Assembly: GCF_026342435.1 (NCBI RefSeq)
Contig: NZ_JAPEMT010000007.1
Coordinates: forward strand, 1 to 64,000
Reading direction: 5' to 3'
DNA length: 64,000 nt
From: Streptomyces sp. NBC_00237
Lineage (GTDB): Bacteria; Actinomycetota; Actinomycetes; Streptomycetales; Streptomycetaceae
Both the position numbers and the translations under genes were made by a program. Shown here one piece after another: positions 1 through 8,914 of this stretch; position 1 is the stretch's first letter, and each line of letters starts with the position of its first letter. The notes beneath the pieces were generated by a model, which did not search any database, was not told where the DNA came from, and was given only the letters and a program-made list of their open reading frames with translations.

Positions 1-1126
1 CGCCGAACTTCTGACTGGCCTGGAGTTGTTCGAGCAGACGGTCACGGTCGTCGTTGTGCTGCTTGACCAGCTCGCCGCGTTCCTTGTTGTGCTGCTCGAT
101 CAGGCTGTTGCGATCGTTCAGGTGCTCTTGGATCAGGTCCTTCCGCTCCTGCTTGGCCTCCGAGACCCGTGCAGTCGCGGCTTCCGCCTCTGCCTTGTGC
201 TGAGCAGTCTCCGTCTGGAGCTCTTGGACGCGTTCCCTGGTGGTCCGCTCGATGGTCTCGACATCCTTTTGGGCGGCGGCGACCTTCTCCTTCGCGTCCT
301 TTTGGGCGGCGGCGATCTGTTCGGTGGCGCCCTTCTCGAACTGGACCCGGTGCTCTTCGATCCGTTCTTCGGCCGCCGTCCGGGCCGCTTCGATCTCGCC
401 GTTCGTCTCGGTCCTGATCTGCTCGATCTCCGCGCGGGTGCGTTCCTCTACCTCTTCCACACGCTTGTCCGCAGCGGCAACGGCCGCCGCGGATGCGTGC
501 TCGGTAGCCTGTTGGGCCCGCACGGAGACGGCAGCCAGGGCGAACATCGACACAGCGGCGGCCAACGCCTCTTCCTTCTGGGCGTCGGCTTGCCCACGGA
601 GTTCGTCGGCCTCAGTCGCGGCTTCCTGGGCCTCTTCGAGGAGCCCCTGCAGACGCTCTTGCTCCGACTCAGCAGCAAGCCGTAGCTCAAGCTCGGTGCC
701 GTACTTCGTTTCCGCCTCAGCGACTCGGAGTTGGGCAGCCGCCTGTGCGTTGGCGACCTGCACGCTCGCCAACTCCGGATCGCCCGCAGCTGCGACCGCC
801 GCACGATGCTGGGGGAGGACTTCGAGGAGTTGAGTCATCAGGGACCGGAGACTGGTTTCCGTGACCTGAGCTTCAGCCAGCGCCGCGCTGTGGGGCAGCG
901 AGGACAGATCGTCGGGCACGACATGCCCAGCGGGCTTGCCCCGTTCGTCCTTGCCGTTGGCCTCACGCCACCGCAGAGCCTTCAGCGACGTGTGGTCTGG
1001 GTCATCGCAGTATTTCGCCCGCGCTCCCGACTTGCCGGGCTCCCTTGCCTTCACCGGGCGGCTACAGCCGGCGGGGAACGCGCAGAGACGAACGGCGGTG
1101 GTGTCCTCGCTGGTCTGGTCGGTCAT
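1..1126 (-). CDS. Coiled-coil protein with N-terminal Cys/His cluster, 3' end outside window
   Basis: The minus-strand frame is open from an ATG at 1126 to the window edge (at least 375 residues, no stop). Residues 15-45 hold a zinc-finger-like Cys/His cluster (LCAFPAGC, then YCDDPDHT). From about residue 90 the chain is almost entirely charged Ala/Glu/Lys/Gln heptads, a long coiled coil of the kind seen in KfrA-like plasmid proteins. It lies 12 bp downstream of the membrane protein at 1139-2122 and is probably cotranscribed. I did not recognise a named family. A structural or DNA-organising role is inference. Confidence 0.8.
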   Translation of the reverse strand, partial: MTDQTSEDTTAVRLCAFPAGCSRPVKAREPGKSGARAKYCDDPDHTSLKALRWREANGKDERGKPAGHVVPDDLSSLPHSAALAEAQVTETSLRSLMTQLLEVLPQHRAAVAAAGDPELASVQVANAQAAAQLRVAEAETKYGTELELRLAAESEQERLQGLLEEAQEAATEADELRGQADAQKEEALAAAVSMFALAAVSVRAQQATEHASAAAVAAADKRVEEVEERTRAEIEQIRTETNGEIEAARTAAEERIEEHRVQFEKGATEQIAAAQKDAKEKVAAAQKDVETIERTTRERVQELQTETAQHKAEAEAATARVSEAKQERKDLIQEHLNDRNSLIEQHNKERGELVKQHNDDRDRLLEQLQASQKFG

Positions 1127-1138
1127 TGCTGTTTCTTC

Positions 1139-2122
1139 CTAGGCGGTCTTGCGTGCGGGCAGGGCGATGACGGCGGCTTCCTTGGCGGATTCGAGCGCCA
1201 CGGTGAAGGCGTCGGCGACGGCGGCGGCCTTGCCGGTCATACCTTCGATCTCGGCAACGGCGAGGTCGTCGCGTGCAGTGCGGGCGAGGAAGTCGAGGAC
1301 GTCGTCACTGCCGTCGGTCAGTGCTTGGATCTGCTGCAACTCGCGGTAGCGGTCATCCGCTTTCGCCACCTGCTCGGCGTACGACTCCAGGGCCGTGACC
1401 CGCCGGGTGATCCCGTCGAGGCTCGCCCGCAGGGCCCGGCGCCGGGTGTTGAGCAGCGCGGTCACCTTGCCCCCTTCGGGGTTGGCAGGCTCGGCCTTCA
1501 CCAGCCGGGTGTACTCCCGCAGAGCCTCCGCGATCTCCCACTCCTGACGGGGGAGGGACACCTCATTGTGCTGCCGGTCGATGAGGTCGAATCGGTGCAC
1601 CGCCGAGGTGCGTACAGCCTTCTTCGCCTGCTGAGCACGGGCGAGGAGGGTGCGGGCGTCGTCGTTCAGTTCCCCGGGCCGGACACACCGACTCCGAAGT
1701 TCGGCCAGCCGGCGCGCCGACTTGTTCCGCGAGGCTGCGTCCGCCGCGTACCCCCACGCCATGAACGCGAGGGCCGCGGCCCCGAACGGCCAGGCGTAGA
1801 CGAGGGCCGCGTGAACGTAGTCGAAGCCGTCCTGCATTGTTCGTCCGATGAGGTCGTTCATGGTGTCCCCGCCGTCGTGGGGGCTCGGCTTGTACCACTC
1901 GGTTTCCCCAGTGATCCAGGCTCCGCCCGCGAGGGCGGCGACGGCGGCACCGGGTCGGAGCAGACGCGGAGCCGTGGCCCACCAGACGCTCATCTCGCCG
2001 TCGCTGTACGAGCGGGGATGCTGTTCGGCTCGCTCCAGGAGGGCCCGGTCCTTCTTCCCCAGCTCCGGGTCCATCACCGTGACGGCGGCCAGGCGCGGTG
2101 ACGGCGGCGGTTTCTTTTTCAC
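1139..2122 (-). CDS. Membrane-anchored coiled-coil protein of unknown function
   Basis: 327 residues from a GTG at 2122, chosen because a strong RBS (GGAGG) lies 9 nt upstream. The frame is open up to a GTG at 2182 that lacks one. Two hydrophobic segments sit near residues 60-78 (LLRPGAAVAALAGGAW) and 100-125 (HAALVYAWPFGAAALAF). A long helical, charged C-terminal half follows. This suggests an inner-membrane protein with a cytoplasmic coiled coil. It is upstream of and codirectional with the coiled-coil gene at 1-1126. No family recognised. Confidence 0.75.
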   Translation of the reverse strand: MKKKPPPSPRLAAVTVMDPELGKKDRALLERAEQHPRSYSDGEMSVWWATAPRLLRPGAAVAALAGGAWITGETEWYKPSPHDGGDTMNDLIGRTMQDGFDYVHAALVYAWPFGAAALAFMAWGYAADAASRNKSARRLAELRSRCVRPGELNDDARTLLARAQQAKKAVRTSAVHRFDLIDRQHNEVSLPRQEWEIAEALREYTRLVKAEPANPEGGKVTALLNTRRRALRASLDGITRRVTALESYAEQVAKADDRYRELQQIQALTDGSDDVLDFLARTARDDLAVAEIEGMTGKAAAVADAFTVALESAKEAAVIALPARKTA

Positions 2123-2182
2123 CCTCGGATTCCTCCCCTTGCACTCGGCGGTGCCCAGGCGCCTCACGGTCTCACGTAGCAC

Positions 2183-2680
2183 CGACAGGAAACCGGCTCC
2201 CGGCGGAGCGTCCGTACCGCTCCGACTCCGGAGTGTAGTCTATTCCGTTTCAAGATCGCAATGCAATGAAACGAAATGTAATGCAATGAAACGTAATGAA
2301 ATTGAATCTATACCGGGTCTGATCAGGAACGATGCGACACGCGGCGATCTGAGTGCGACATTACGTTTCAGGGTAGGGGACTACACATACGAAACCAGAC
2401 ACCCGGAGAACGGCGCAGGGCGAAGAACGCCATCGCCGCTTGTTGCCGCTGTCTTTTCGTCCGGGCACCACCGCGAGCCCGCGCCGGAAATCCGCGCCGG
2501 GAGGGGGTGAGCGGAGAATCGCTCTCACAGAACCGTTAGGCAGTCGAAATACCCGTCCGGGCGACACCGTCCGCCCTCACCCGGTGCCTGATTTCCTATA
2601 CCGTCTCCTTAGCGGAAATCAGAAACAGCGCGCTTGCAGACGCCTACAACAGGCGCTGACAACTACCGGAGGGGGCGGCG
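2183..2680. promoter_or_regulatory. Divergent intergenic region with TGCAATGAAAC repeats
   Basis: About 500 bp between divergent operons. It is AT-richer than its surroundings at 2230-2380. It carries two direct copies of ATGCAATGAAACG at 2261 and 2281, exactly 20 bp apart. A half-related CGTTTCA lies at 2246 and another at 2362. The same motif recurs as an inverted pair at 18356-18388. It probably contains both divergent promoters and a shared operator or iteron. No gene was seen. Confidence 0.6.
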
Positions 2681-3157
2681 ATGCCGGAGCGAGGCGAGGC
2701 CGAGGAGCCGGGCCGGTCGGCCGAGGAGGTTCAGCGACTGCTGGAGGTCGAGGCCGAGCGCCGCGGCGTCAGCGGCCCCGAACTGCTCGACCAGCTCGCC
2801 CGCGAGGGTCGGTCCACCCGGCCTGGTCGACACCGACCCGCAGGGCGACCTCACCGGGTGGACCACCACGGGGTCGACCGCGCGGGCATTGCCCGGGGCG
2901 GCGAGGAGAAGACCGTGTCCGTCCAGCCCCTGGTATCGCCCGAGCTGTTCGGTGGCGGACCGGTGGCGGTCCTGGACGGCGCCGAGGGGGCCGTCCTCAT
3001 GGGCCCGCTGAACAGCGGGAAGACCAGCGCCGTCGACCTGGCCCGGGCTCAACTGGACGCCGCTGGCATCGCGTACGAGGAGCTGGCCGTCACGGATGAC
3101 TTCGGCGTCCAGCGCGTCAAGTTCACCGTCGAGCGACCGGAGGCGGACGACAAGTGA
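2681..3157 (+). CDS. Small hypothetical protein with P-loop-like motif
   Basis: 158 residues. ATG preceded by GGAGGGGGC. The N-terminal 45 residues are acidic and helical. A sequence matching Walker A (GPLNSGKT, near residue 109) is followed by only about 45 residues. That is too short for a complete P-loop ATPase, so nucleotide binding is doubtful. First gene of a tightly overlapping operon of five small genes (2681-4695) ending at the recombinase. Its stop overlaps the GTG of the next gene. Family not recognised. Confidence 0.75.
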   Translation: MPERGEAEEPGRSAEEVQRLLEVEAERRGVSGPELLDQLAREGRSTRPGRHRPAGRPHRVDHHGVDRAGIARGGEEKTVSVQPLVSPELFGGGPVAVLDGAEGAVLMGPLNSGKTSAVDLARAQLDAAGIAYEELAVTDDFGVQRVKFTVERPEADDK

Positions 3158-3492
3158 CGGAGCCGCGTGGTCCTGGCCTCCAGCGAATCCTTCGACGGAA
3201 GGACTGGTTCCCGCCCGACGTGAGGGTGCTGGGGTCGGCCGACAGCACCACCGAAGGCGCCCAGCCCAGCGGTGTTCCGTGGAGTTTCATCCTCACCGTT
3301 CAACGCCGGCGTGGGATGGCGAGCGTCACCGGCCTGGTCTTCGCCAGGCGAGGGGATACACGCACCACACTGCGGGAGACGGTGGTCCAGCACTTCTTCC
3401 CCGACGAGAACCCGCCGATCCTCTCCTTCTGGCTGGAACCTGACCGCCTGAGTGAGGAAGACGTTCCAGCGCCCGACGAGGAGAGCGGCTGA
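3154..3492 (+). CDS. Hypothetical protein, operon gene 2
   Basis: 112 residues from a GTG inside the previous gene's stop (GTGA overlap), which implies translational coupling. The sequence is soluble and mixed alpha/beta, with a run of aromatic residues (VQHFFPDENPPILSFWL) near the C-terminus and an acidic tail. No motif gives a function. Its stop shares one base with the next ATG. Confidence 0.75.
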   Translation: MTEPRGPGLQRILRRKDWFPPDVRVLGSADSTTEGAQPSGVPWSFILTVQRRRGMASVTGLVFARRGDTRTTLRETVVQHFFPDENPPILSFWLEPDRLSEEDVPAPDEESG

Positions 3493-3839
3493 TGACCGAC
3501 CGGCTGATGCCGTACGGCCGGTGGTGCATGGAGGCCGACGCGGCGGACGCCCAGCACGAGGACTTGGTCCCGCTCGCCGAGCTGCCTGGCCTGGCATCCG
3601 GCCGGGCGAGCCTGAGCCGGGCGCTGGAGCTTCTGCAGGAGGCCCCCAGCCGGCCCGCCGCTCTGGACGAGGCCCGCGAGACGATCCGAACGGCCCTGGA
3701 TCAGGTGCCCCAGACCAGCCGTGACCAGCACTGTCACGAGTTCCGGTGGCGGTCGGGGGACACTCCGGTGTGCTCGGTGAAGACCTGCGGGCGGTGTGCC
3801 CCGATCCGGGCCGTCCGCGACCGGCAGGGCGCGAGGTGA
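3492..3839 (+). CDS. Hypothetical protein with C-terminal Cys cluster, operon gene 3
   Basis: 115 residues. ATG overlaps the previous stop by one base (TGATG). The N-terminal two thirds are helical. The C-terminus has CHEF, then CSVKTCGRC, a possible zinc-binding cluster. Function unknown. It overlaps the next GTG (GTGA). Confidence 0.72.
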   Translation: MTDRLMPYGRWCMEADAADAQHEDLVPLAELPGLASGRASLSRALELLQEAPSRPAALDEARETIRTALDQVPQTSRDQHCHEFRWRSGDTPVCSVKTCGRCAPIRAVRDRQGAR

Positions 3840-4252
3840 CCGCCCCGTACACCCGGGCGGAGGCCGGGCGGGACCGGCTGGACGAGCAGATCGCCACGGT
3901 CGCCGGGAACGTGCAGCGTCTCACCGAGGAGATCGCCGCCGAGGCCGCCGAGCTGGGTCGACTGGCCGCAGCCGGGGCGCCGTTGAGCGCGCAGGCCCGG
4001 AAGCTGACGGCCTGCCTAGAAGGCGTCGCCCGGGGTGCCGCACGGCACGATGCCCTGACCGACGCGGTGAAGCTGGTGTACGTCAGACCGGACGTACCAG
4101 CGGATGCTCCCACCACAGTTCTCCCTCTCCCCTCCCCGTCGGACGAGCCCTTCCGGGGGGACCGCTTGATCCGGCTGACCGCCGCGGAAGTGCAGGAAAA
4201 GATGCGCACCCTGAACAACGGCACCCCGGGCACGGAAGGCACGGGCAGGTGA
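3836..4252 (+). CDS. Hypothetical helical protein, operon gene 4
   Basis: 138 residues from a GTG overlapping the previous stop. I preferred this to an in-frame ATG at 3746 inside the upstream gene. Residues 8-50 form an Ala/Glu-rich probable coiled coil (EQIATVAGNVQRLTEEIA). The rest contains a Pro/Ser-rich stretch. The stop overlaps the next GTG. No family recognised. Confidence 0.72.
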   Translation: MTAPYTRAEAGRDRLDEQIATVAGNVQRLTEEIAAEAAELGRLAAAGAPLSAQARKLTACLEGVARGAARHDALTDAVKLVYVRPDVPADAPTTVLPLPSPSDEPFRGDRLIRLTAAEVQEKMRTLNNGTPGTEGTGR

Positions 4253-4695
4253 GCCAGACCTACGAGCAGGCCCGCCCTCAGAAGTGGGGGCCTGAGGCCG
4301 AAGCGGTCAAGACCCGGGTCCACGCCGCACTGCGGCACGGCCGTGGCATCGCCGTCTTCCCGCTGGTGGAACTGCTGCTGGAGGGCGAGGAGTTCGACCT
4401 GACCGGCCTGCCGGAAGGACGACGTCGGCTGGAGGTCGGATTCGCCTACCGCGCCGGTCGGATGGACGTCGAGACCTTCCCCGCCACGCTGCCGTCCGAC
4501 CCGGGCGAAGCCGTGCTGGTTTACCGAGCCCAGCCGCTCAACGGCACCCCGGACCCCGTCGCCAAGTTGCTGGACGCGCTGAAGGTGATGACCCGGGCGT
4601 CCGGCACGGGCGCCGAGGCCGTCCACCAGGCCGCTCAGGACGCGGCGGCAGCCGTACGCGCCATGCTCTCGCCGACCCGCCCCAAACGGAAGTAA
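4249..4695 (+). CDS. Hypothetical protein, operon gene 5
   Basis: 148 residues from GTG (GTGA overlap). It reads as a compact soluble protein with no membrane segment and a basic C-terminus (SPTRPKRK). It lies 18 bp before the recombinase gene, with which it is probably cotranscribed. Function unknown. Confidence 0.72.
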   Translation: MSQTYEQARPQKWGPEAEAVKTRVHAALRHGRGIAVFPLVELLLEGEEFDLTGLPEGRRRLEVGFAYRAGRMDVETFPATLPSDPGEAVLVYRAQPLNGTPDPVAKLLDALKVMTRASGTGAEAVHQAAQDAAAAVRAMLSPTRPKRK

Positions 4696-4713
4696 GACCC
4701 GGAGGCCCCTGCC

Positions 4714-5982
4714 GTGACCAGCACTGACATCGCCCTTCCGCCGTCTCGCCCCATTGCCCGGCAGATGGAGACGGTGACCACCAGGACCGGAATGCGCCTG
4801 TCGGCGTCCGCTGCCAAGTGGTTCGAGAAGAGCGTCCCGCGGTCGAGCCGGGACGCGCGGGCCTGGCGCTGGCAGGAGTACGCGCAGTGGTGCAGCGACG
4901 TTGACTGGCACACCGCCGAGCGCGGCGCCGTGGCGTCGTTCATCGCAGCCCTGGCCGACCGGGGGCACCCGGTCAAGACGCTGCAAGCGATGTCGGGCAC
5001 CCTGCGCGGGATGCGCGCGCTGGATGGATCGCCGCTGGACGCCGAGGAGTTGAAGGCGATTGAGGGCGTCATCCGGGGACGCGCCAAGCACGAGGCGAAG
5101 GGGCTCGGGGGCGTCCGTCCCGGCCCGCTGAAGGCGGACGGCGTGACCCCGGAAGACCTGCGGCGCATGGTCGCCACCCTGAACGTGAGCACCCCGCGCG
5201 GGGCGCGGGACGCGGTCACGCTGGTGCTCGACTGGTGGATGGCCGGGCGGTGCAGCGAGCCGGCCGCCCTCAACACCCACGACATCCGCATCCTCACCGT
5301 GGAGCTCACGGACGAAGAGACCGGCGAGATCCACGAGGTGCCCGCGCTGGAGGTCGAGGTCAGGGAGTCCAAGGCGGACCAGGACGCCGAGGGCGAGACC
5401 GTCCGCATCCTGGCGCCCCTGGACGCACCGGAGCTGTGCCCGGTCACCGCCGTGCGCCGGTGGTTCGACGTCCTCGCCAACGCCGGGCAGCTCACGGACG
5501 GCCCTCTCCTCCGGCGGATCGACCGGCACGGGCAGATCGGCGCGGACGCCGCCGGCCGCCGCAACGACGACGCCGAGCGCCAGGGCGGCATCACCGCCCG
5601 GACCGTGCGGACCATCATCAAGACGGCTGCCCGCGCGGCCGGGCTCATCAAGGACGAGGACGAACGGGCGGTCGCCGAGGTCTGGGAAGACCGCGCGGAG
5701 GCGGTCGCCGCCGCGGCGGCGACCGACAGCGAGGCCGAGGCCAGCAGCATTCTCTCCGGATGGCGGCTCCGCCTCCGCCGTGCCCTGCAGCAGGGCCGCC
5801 GCATCACCGGGCACAGCATGAGGCGCGGGTTCATCCAGGCCGCCCTGCGCAGCAAGAAGCCACCACACCAGGTCGCCATCCACTCCCGTCACGCACCCAA
5901 GAGCCGGGCCTTCTGGGAGTACGTCGACAGCGTCCCGGACTGGGAGCAGAGCGCGACGCTGTCTCTGCGTCTCGCGGCTTAG
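4714..5982 (+). CDS. Tyrosine recombinase/phage integrase-like protein
   Basis: 422 residues. GTG start with GGAGG 8 nt upstream. The N-terminal part (35-110) resembles a SAM-like core-binding domain. Catalytic-domain signatures are visible: Arg I in AGRCSEP (Arg179), the H-x-x-R box in TGHSMRRG (His367, Arg370), a later His in HSRHAP (about 393) and a candidate nucleophile Tyr403 in FWEYV. Such enzymes catalyse site-specific strand exchange for integration, excision or dimer resolution. The enclosing operon is small orphan genes, and I found no att site or excisionase nearby. It converges with the SprT-like gene, overlapping by 4 bp. Confidence 0.88.
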   Translation: MTSTDIALPPSRPIARQMETVTTRTGMRLSASAAKWFEKSVPRSSRDARAWRWQEYAQWCSDVDWHTAERGAVASFIAALADRGHPVKTLQAMSGTLRGMRALDGSPLDAEELKAIEGVIRGRAKHEAKGLGGVRPGPLKADGVTPEDLRRMVATLNVSTPRGARDAVTLVLDWWMAGRCSEPAALNTHDIRILTVELTDEETGEIHEVPALEVEVRESKADQDAEGETVRILAPLDAPELCPVTAVRRWFDVLANAGQLTDGPLLRRIDRHGQIGADAAGRRNDDAERQGGITARTVRTIIKTAARAAGLIKDEDERAVAEVWEDRAEAVAAAAATDSEAEASSILSGWRLRLRRALQQGRRITGHSMRRGFIQAALRSKKPPHQVAIHSRHAPKSRAFWEYVDSVPDWEQSATLSLRLAA

Positions 5983-6671
5983 GACGTCATCACGAACGGC
6001 TTGTTGCACCCGCCGCAGATGACCGGCGGCCCCTCCCAGGTGCCCGCCGCCGCCCGCAGGGTGCGCACGGGACGGCACTGGCAGCTCGCCGGCCGGTAGT
6101 TGGTGTTCCTGCGTTGCCCGCCGGTGGCGGTGGCGCCCGAGGGCGGGATCGTCCGCTCCGCCCGGATCGCCGCCTCCAGCGCGGCGATCTGCTCGCGGTA
6201 GCGCTGCCGTGCGATGTCCGTGATTGAGGTGACGGAGTAGCCCTTGCGCTCCGAGCGCTCCACGGTGAGCCCCAGGACCTGGGCCGAGTCGCGAAAGAAC
6301 TTGTTGTGGTACTGCGCGGCGTTGCAGTCCTCTTCCCCGCGGGTGGAGCACCGTCCGTGCGCCGCTTCGTGCAGCAGGCTGCCCACCACGTCGGCGGCGC
6401 CGCGTGCCAGGCCCTCGGCGGCGATCCACACCTCCGGGACCTTGTCGCCACCGATAAGACTCCACTGCTGGGCCCAGAAGTGCGCCAAGAGCGGCTTCCG
6501 GTGCCGGGTTCCCATCGTCACCACGGCGTCCGGCACGTCGGGATGGTGGTGGCGGATCGCCTCCCAGCCAACGGCCAGGGCCCCGGTGATGGCGGCTCCG
6601 ACGCTGCTGAGCGTCGCGTTCTCGGCGGGCCCCTCGGATTTCGCTGCTGACGTGATGATCGCTTCTCCCAT
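5979..6671 (-). CDS. SprT-like zinc metalloprotease domain protein
   Basis: 230 residues. A zinc-binding HExxH is present in LLHEAAH (His101, Glu102, His105), followed by a helical core and a C-terminal zinc ribbon (CQC, then CGGC). This is the arrangement of SprT/Spartan-like proteases, some of which act on DNA-protein crosslinks. That function here is inferred from domain architecture. The start codon abuts a perfect 26-bp palindrome, so expression is probably controlled by a repressor and the mRNA leader is very short. Confidence 0.8.
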   Translation of the reverse strand: MGEAIITSAAKSEGPAENATLSSVGAAITGALAVGWEAIRHHHPDVPDAVVTMGTRHRKPLLAHFWAQQWSLIGGDKVPEVWIAAEGLARGAADVVGSLLHEAAHGRCSTRGEEDCNAAQYHNKFFRDSAQVLGLTVERSERKGYSVTSITDIARQRYREQIAALEAAIRAERTIPPSGATATGGQRRNTNYRPASCQCRPVRTLRAAAGTWEGPPVICGGCNKPFVMTS

Positions 6672-6695
6672 TCTCGCGTCTTAAGACGCGAGAAT
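6670..6695. promoter_or_regulatory. Perfect 26-bp palindrome at the SprT-like gene start
   Basis: Half site ATTCTCGCGTCTT followed immediately by its exact reverse complement. It touches the minus-strand ATG at 6671. There is no T-run, so a terminator is unlikely. A TATTCT -10-like hexamer overlaps its upstream edge. Read as an operator. Confidence 0.7.
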
Positions 6696-6932
6696 ATCGG
6701 ACCCGGGCGCCGATTTCACCGGTCATAGACCGACTCGCACAGCCGCGAGAGGGAGGGGTCGACGGTCCCCTTCGACATTGCGCACACCGTGCCCATGTCG
6801 TACGAACGGGCCGGGCAGGGACCGGCCCGGAGGCCGCTTCGGCACCGCACGCGGCCGTGGGGCCACGTGCTCGACCCGGGGGACGTGTGACCAGTCCACC
6901 GGAGGGTGCTGGCAGTGGGCCTGTCCCTGCCG
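6696..6932. other. Gap with no supported gene
   Basis: About 240 bp upstream of the SprT-like gene and downstream of 6933-7418. Only short unsupported frames are present. It should hold the SprT-like promoter. Confidence 0.5.
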
Positions 6933-7418
6933 TCAGGCCCACTCGGTGCTGGTCGAGCAGATGGCAGGCAGGGCCGCTCCAGTCACCAAATGGTGGACGA
7001 CGCCGAGCGCAATGAGCCCGCAGGCGTGCAGCGCTTCCTCGCGCTCCATCGTGTAGACGCCGTACCCGCGGACGTCGAGCGCGGCCACGATCCGTTGGGC
7101 CTGCTGCCACCGCGCCCGCCGGACGCCGAGCGAGGCGGCACTGAGCACGGCCCGCCGACGCAGCCGGTGTATGAGCAGCTTCTCGGTACGCTGCCACCGG
7201 CTCATATGCCGGTCCAGATGCACACCGATGCGGCTGCTCTGCTCGCGCCACTCGGCGCAGGCCGTCAGGTAAGCCAGTGCTGTGGTCACGACGGCCGCGT
7301 CCTGGCCCCGGCGCTCTAGGAGCGCGTCCACCGCGTCCCAGTCGGGAGCGGTGGCGCCCAAGGCGGCGACCCCGGCCTTGGCTCGGTCCCTCGTTCCGCC
7401 CTCCTGAGGCTGTGTCAC
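6933..7418 (-). CDS. Hypothetical helical protein
   Basis: 161 residues from a GTG at 7418 that overlaps the upstream gene's stop (GTGA), which decides this start over a longer in-frame extension to 7526. It is rich in Arg, Ala and Leu with amphipathic helices (LLIHRLRRRAVLSAASL). A C-terminal hydrophobic stretch (LIALGVVHHLVTGAALPAI) might be membrane-associated. Unknown function. Cotranscribed with 7415-7984. Confidence 0.65.
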   Translation of the reverse strand: MTQPQEGGTRDRAKAGVAALGATAPDWDAVDALLERRGQDAAVVTTALAYLTACAEWREQSSRIGVHLDRHMSRWQRTEKLLIHRLRRRAVLSAASLGVRRARWQQAQRIVAALDVRGYGVYTMEREEALHACGLIALGVVHHLVTGAALPAICSTSTEWA

Positions 7419-7984
7419 AGCGATTCCTGCGGCCGGTCGGCTTGTTTCAGCGGGCGGTCCGCGTACGGGTAGAGCGGCGATAGCCGTGCGAGCTCCGGGG
7501 CCCGATCGAGACGGTCCGCCAGGCATTCTTCGTCGTAGTGCCTGATCCAGTCGTGGGCCGCCCGCTGCGTCGACTCACGGCGGAGTAGGCCGAGGTCGGG
7601 GTGCCACACCACCCAGTCCAGGTGACCGTCGCGGCGAGAGCGCCACAGTACGAACAGCACGAGCGCGACCACAGCACTCAGTCCGGCCCACGGCAGGGCG
7701 AGCAGTGCAGCCGCCTCGCGGAGGTCAGAGGGCTGGGCCCACAGCATGAGCAGGCTCAGGACGGGAGACACCGCCCAGGCGACCCAGTACGCGTAAGCAC
7801 CGCGCATGACCCGGCGGTACACCATCACGGCACCGATCAGCGCGCCCGCCGCGACCAGTACCGGCCACCGGTGCCCCGAGCCGGCCGCGAGGAGGACGCA
7901 CACCGCAGCGGCGCCGGTCAGTCCGGCTGCCGTCATACGGTCTTGCCGTGCACGAGCGTCGGCGGTGGTGTCGGGCATGTTCAC
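7415..7984 (-). CDS. Multi-pass membrane protein
   Basis: 189 residues. Four hydrophobic segments lie between residues 18 and 115 (for example GLTGAAAVCVLLAAG, PVLVAAGALIGAVMV and LSAVVALVLFVLW). A soluble C-terminal tail of about 70 residues follows. Start GTG at 7984, with an in-frame ATG two codons on; AGGA serves either. Translationally coupled to the downstream gene. No family recognised. Confidence 0.7.
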   Translation of the reverse strand: MNMPDTTADARARQDRMTAAGLTGAAAVCVLLAAGSGHRWPVLVAAGALIGAVMVYRRVMRGAYAYWVAWAVSPVLSLLMLWAQPSDLREAAALLALPWAGLSAVVALVLFVLWRSRRDGHLDWVVWHPDLGLLRRESTQRAAHDWIRHYDEECLADRLDRAPELARLSPLYPYADRPLKQADRPQESL

Positions 7985-7993
7985 GGGTCCTGA

Positions 7994-8374
7994 TTAGAAG
8001 GCGGAGCGGCTGCCGCCGCTGAAGTGCCGCACCAGCGGGTCGAAGACCTGGTGGCGGACTGCGTGCTCGGCTGCTTCGTACTGTACGGGGTGGTCGAGGT
8101 CCGGAGAGTCGTCCGGCCCCAGCTCCAGGTTCGCCGCCCACTCCGCGCAGTTGTGGCAGCCGGTTATCCGGGGCGGGTTCAGCCGGTGCACGACCAGTTG
8201 ATGCGTGGTCCACGCGAGCTCGGCGTCGTACACCTCCCGGGCCGCTTTGCCGGAGTTCACGGCCGCGCTGTAGGCGTCGACCCACGTAGTCATCAGGGCG
8301 CGGCCGTCGAGGCAGCACGGCGTGGGCAAGCCCGGGATGGTGAGCGGCAAGGGCGCGAGGGCGTTGTCCGGCAT
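7994..8374 (-). CDS. Hypothetical protein with CxxC, probably leaderless
   Basis: 126 residues from ATG at 8374. A CHNCAEWAA motif near residue 80 could bind metal. No RBS is visible, but a TACGGT -10-like hexamer ends about 7 nt before the ATG, consistent with a leaderless mRNA. It lies 9 bp upstream of the membrane protein gene and probably heads that operon. Function unknown. Confidence 0.62.
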   Translation of the reverse strand: MPDNALAPLPLTIPGLPTPCCLDGRALMTTWVDAYSAAVNSGKAAREVYDAELAWTTHQLVVHRLNPPRITGCHNCAEWAANLELGPDDSPDLDHPVQYEAAEHAVRHQVFDPLVRHFSGGSRSAF

Positions 8375-8551
8375 AGGGCAGACCGTACCCGGCGGACACC
8401 CGCGACGAACAGGGAACGGGTTTCTCGGACGGGTGGCTGGTTCCTGCAGTCGTGCACCAGTGCGCTGCTGTTGAGAAACCGGTGTGACCAGTAGCGTTTC
8501 TCCGGGGGCCGCAGCAGCGGCACACGGGAGCCGGGAAGAGCGGAGAACACG

Positions 8552-8914
8552 GTGGACGATGTCGAGGGCCTGCGGATCGAGGTGTACCGCACGCTTCAGC
8601 TCGCGGGCCTTCCCTTGAGTGATCTTCCCTCCGCACCGGTCAGCGGCGGCGGCGGCGTGGACGTCGTGGAGTCCCGCGAACTGGCGGCCGTCATCGTGGG
8701 GTGGGCGTGCAGCGCGGAGTTGTTGAAGCAGGCCGCCGACGCCATCGACCGCGAGGAGAACAAGCACCCCGACGTGCAACTGCAGGACGAAACCGAAGCG
8801 GCGATGGCCGCCGCGATCGACCGGGTGCTACGACGGCGGGGTTTCGTCACGAGGGTCCGTGCCGACGTGCCCGGCAGCCACCAGTTGGTTGTCACCCGGA
8901 GGGATAGCGACTGA
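8552..8914 (+). CDS. Hypothetical protein
   Basis: 120 residues. GTG with GGAG about 8 nt upstream. Helical N-terminal two thirds with an acidic patch and a C-terminal beta-like segment (VRADVPGSHQLVVTR). No known motif. Divergent from 7994-8374. Confidence 0.68.
   Translation: MDDVEGLRIEVYRTLQLAGLPLSDLPSAPVSGGGGVDVVESRELAAVIVGWACSAELLKQAADAIDREENKHPDVQLQDETEAAMAAAIDRVLRRRGFVTRVRADVPGSHQLVVTRRDSD

Noticed and set aside
731..2101. 456-codon plus frame at the left end
   Set aside because: Antisense to two minus-strand genes, one with a clear coiled coil and the other with membrane segments and an RBS.
3049..7251. 1400-codon open frame on the minus strand
   Set aside because: It runs antisense to the overlapping operon and the recombinase, both of which have RBSs, coupled starts and recognisable motifs. 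Long antisense frames are normal at this GC content.
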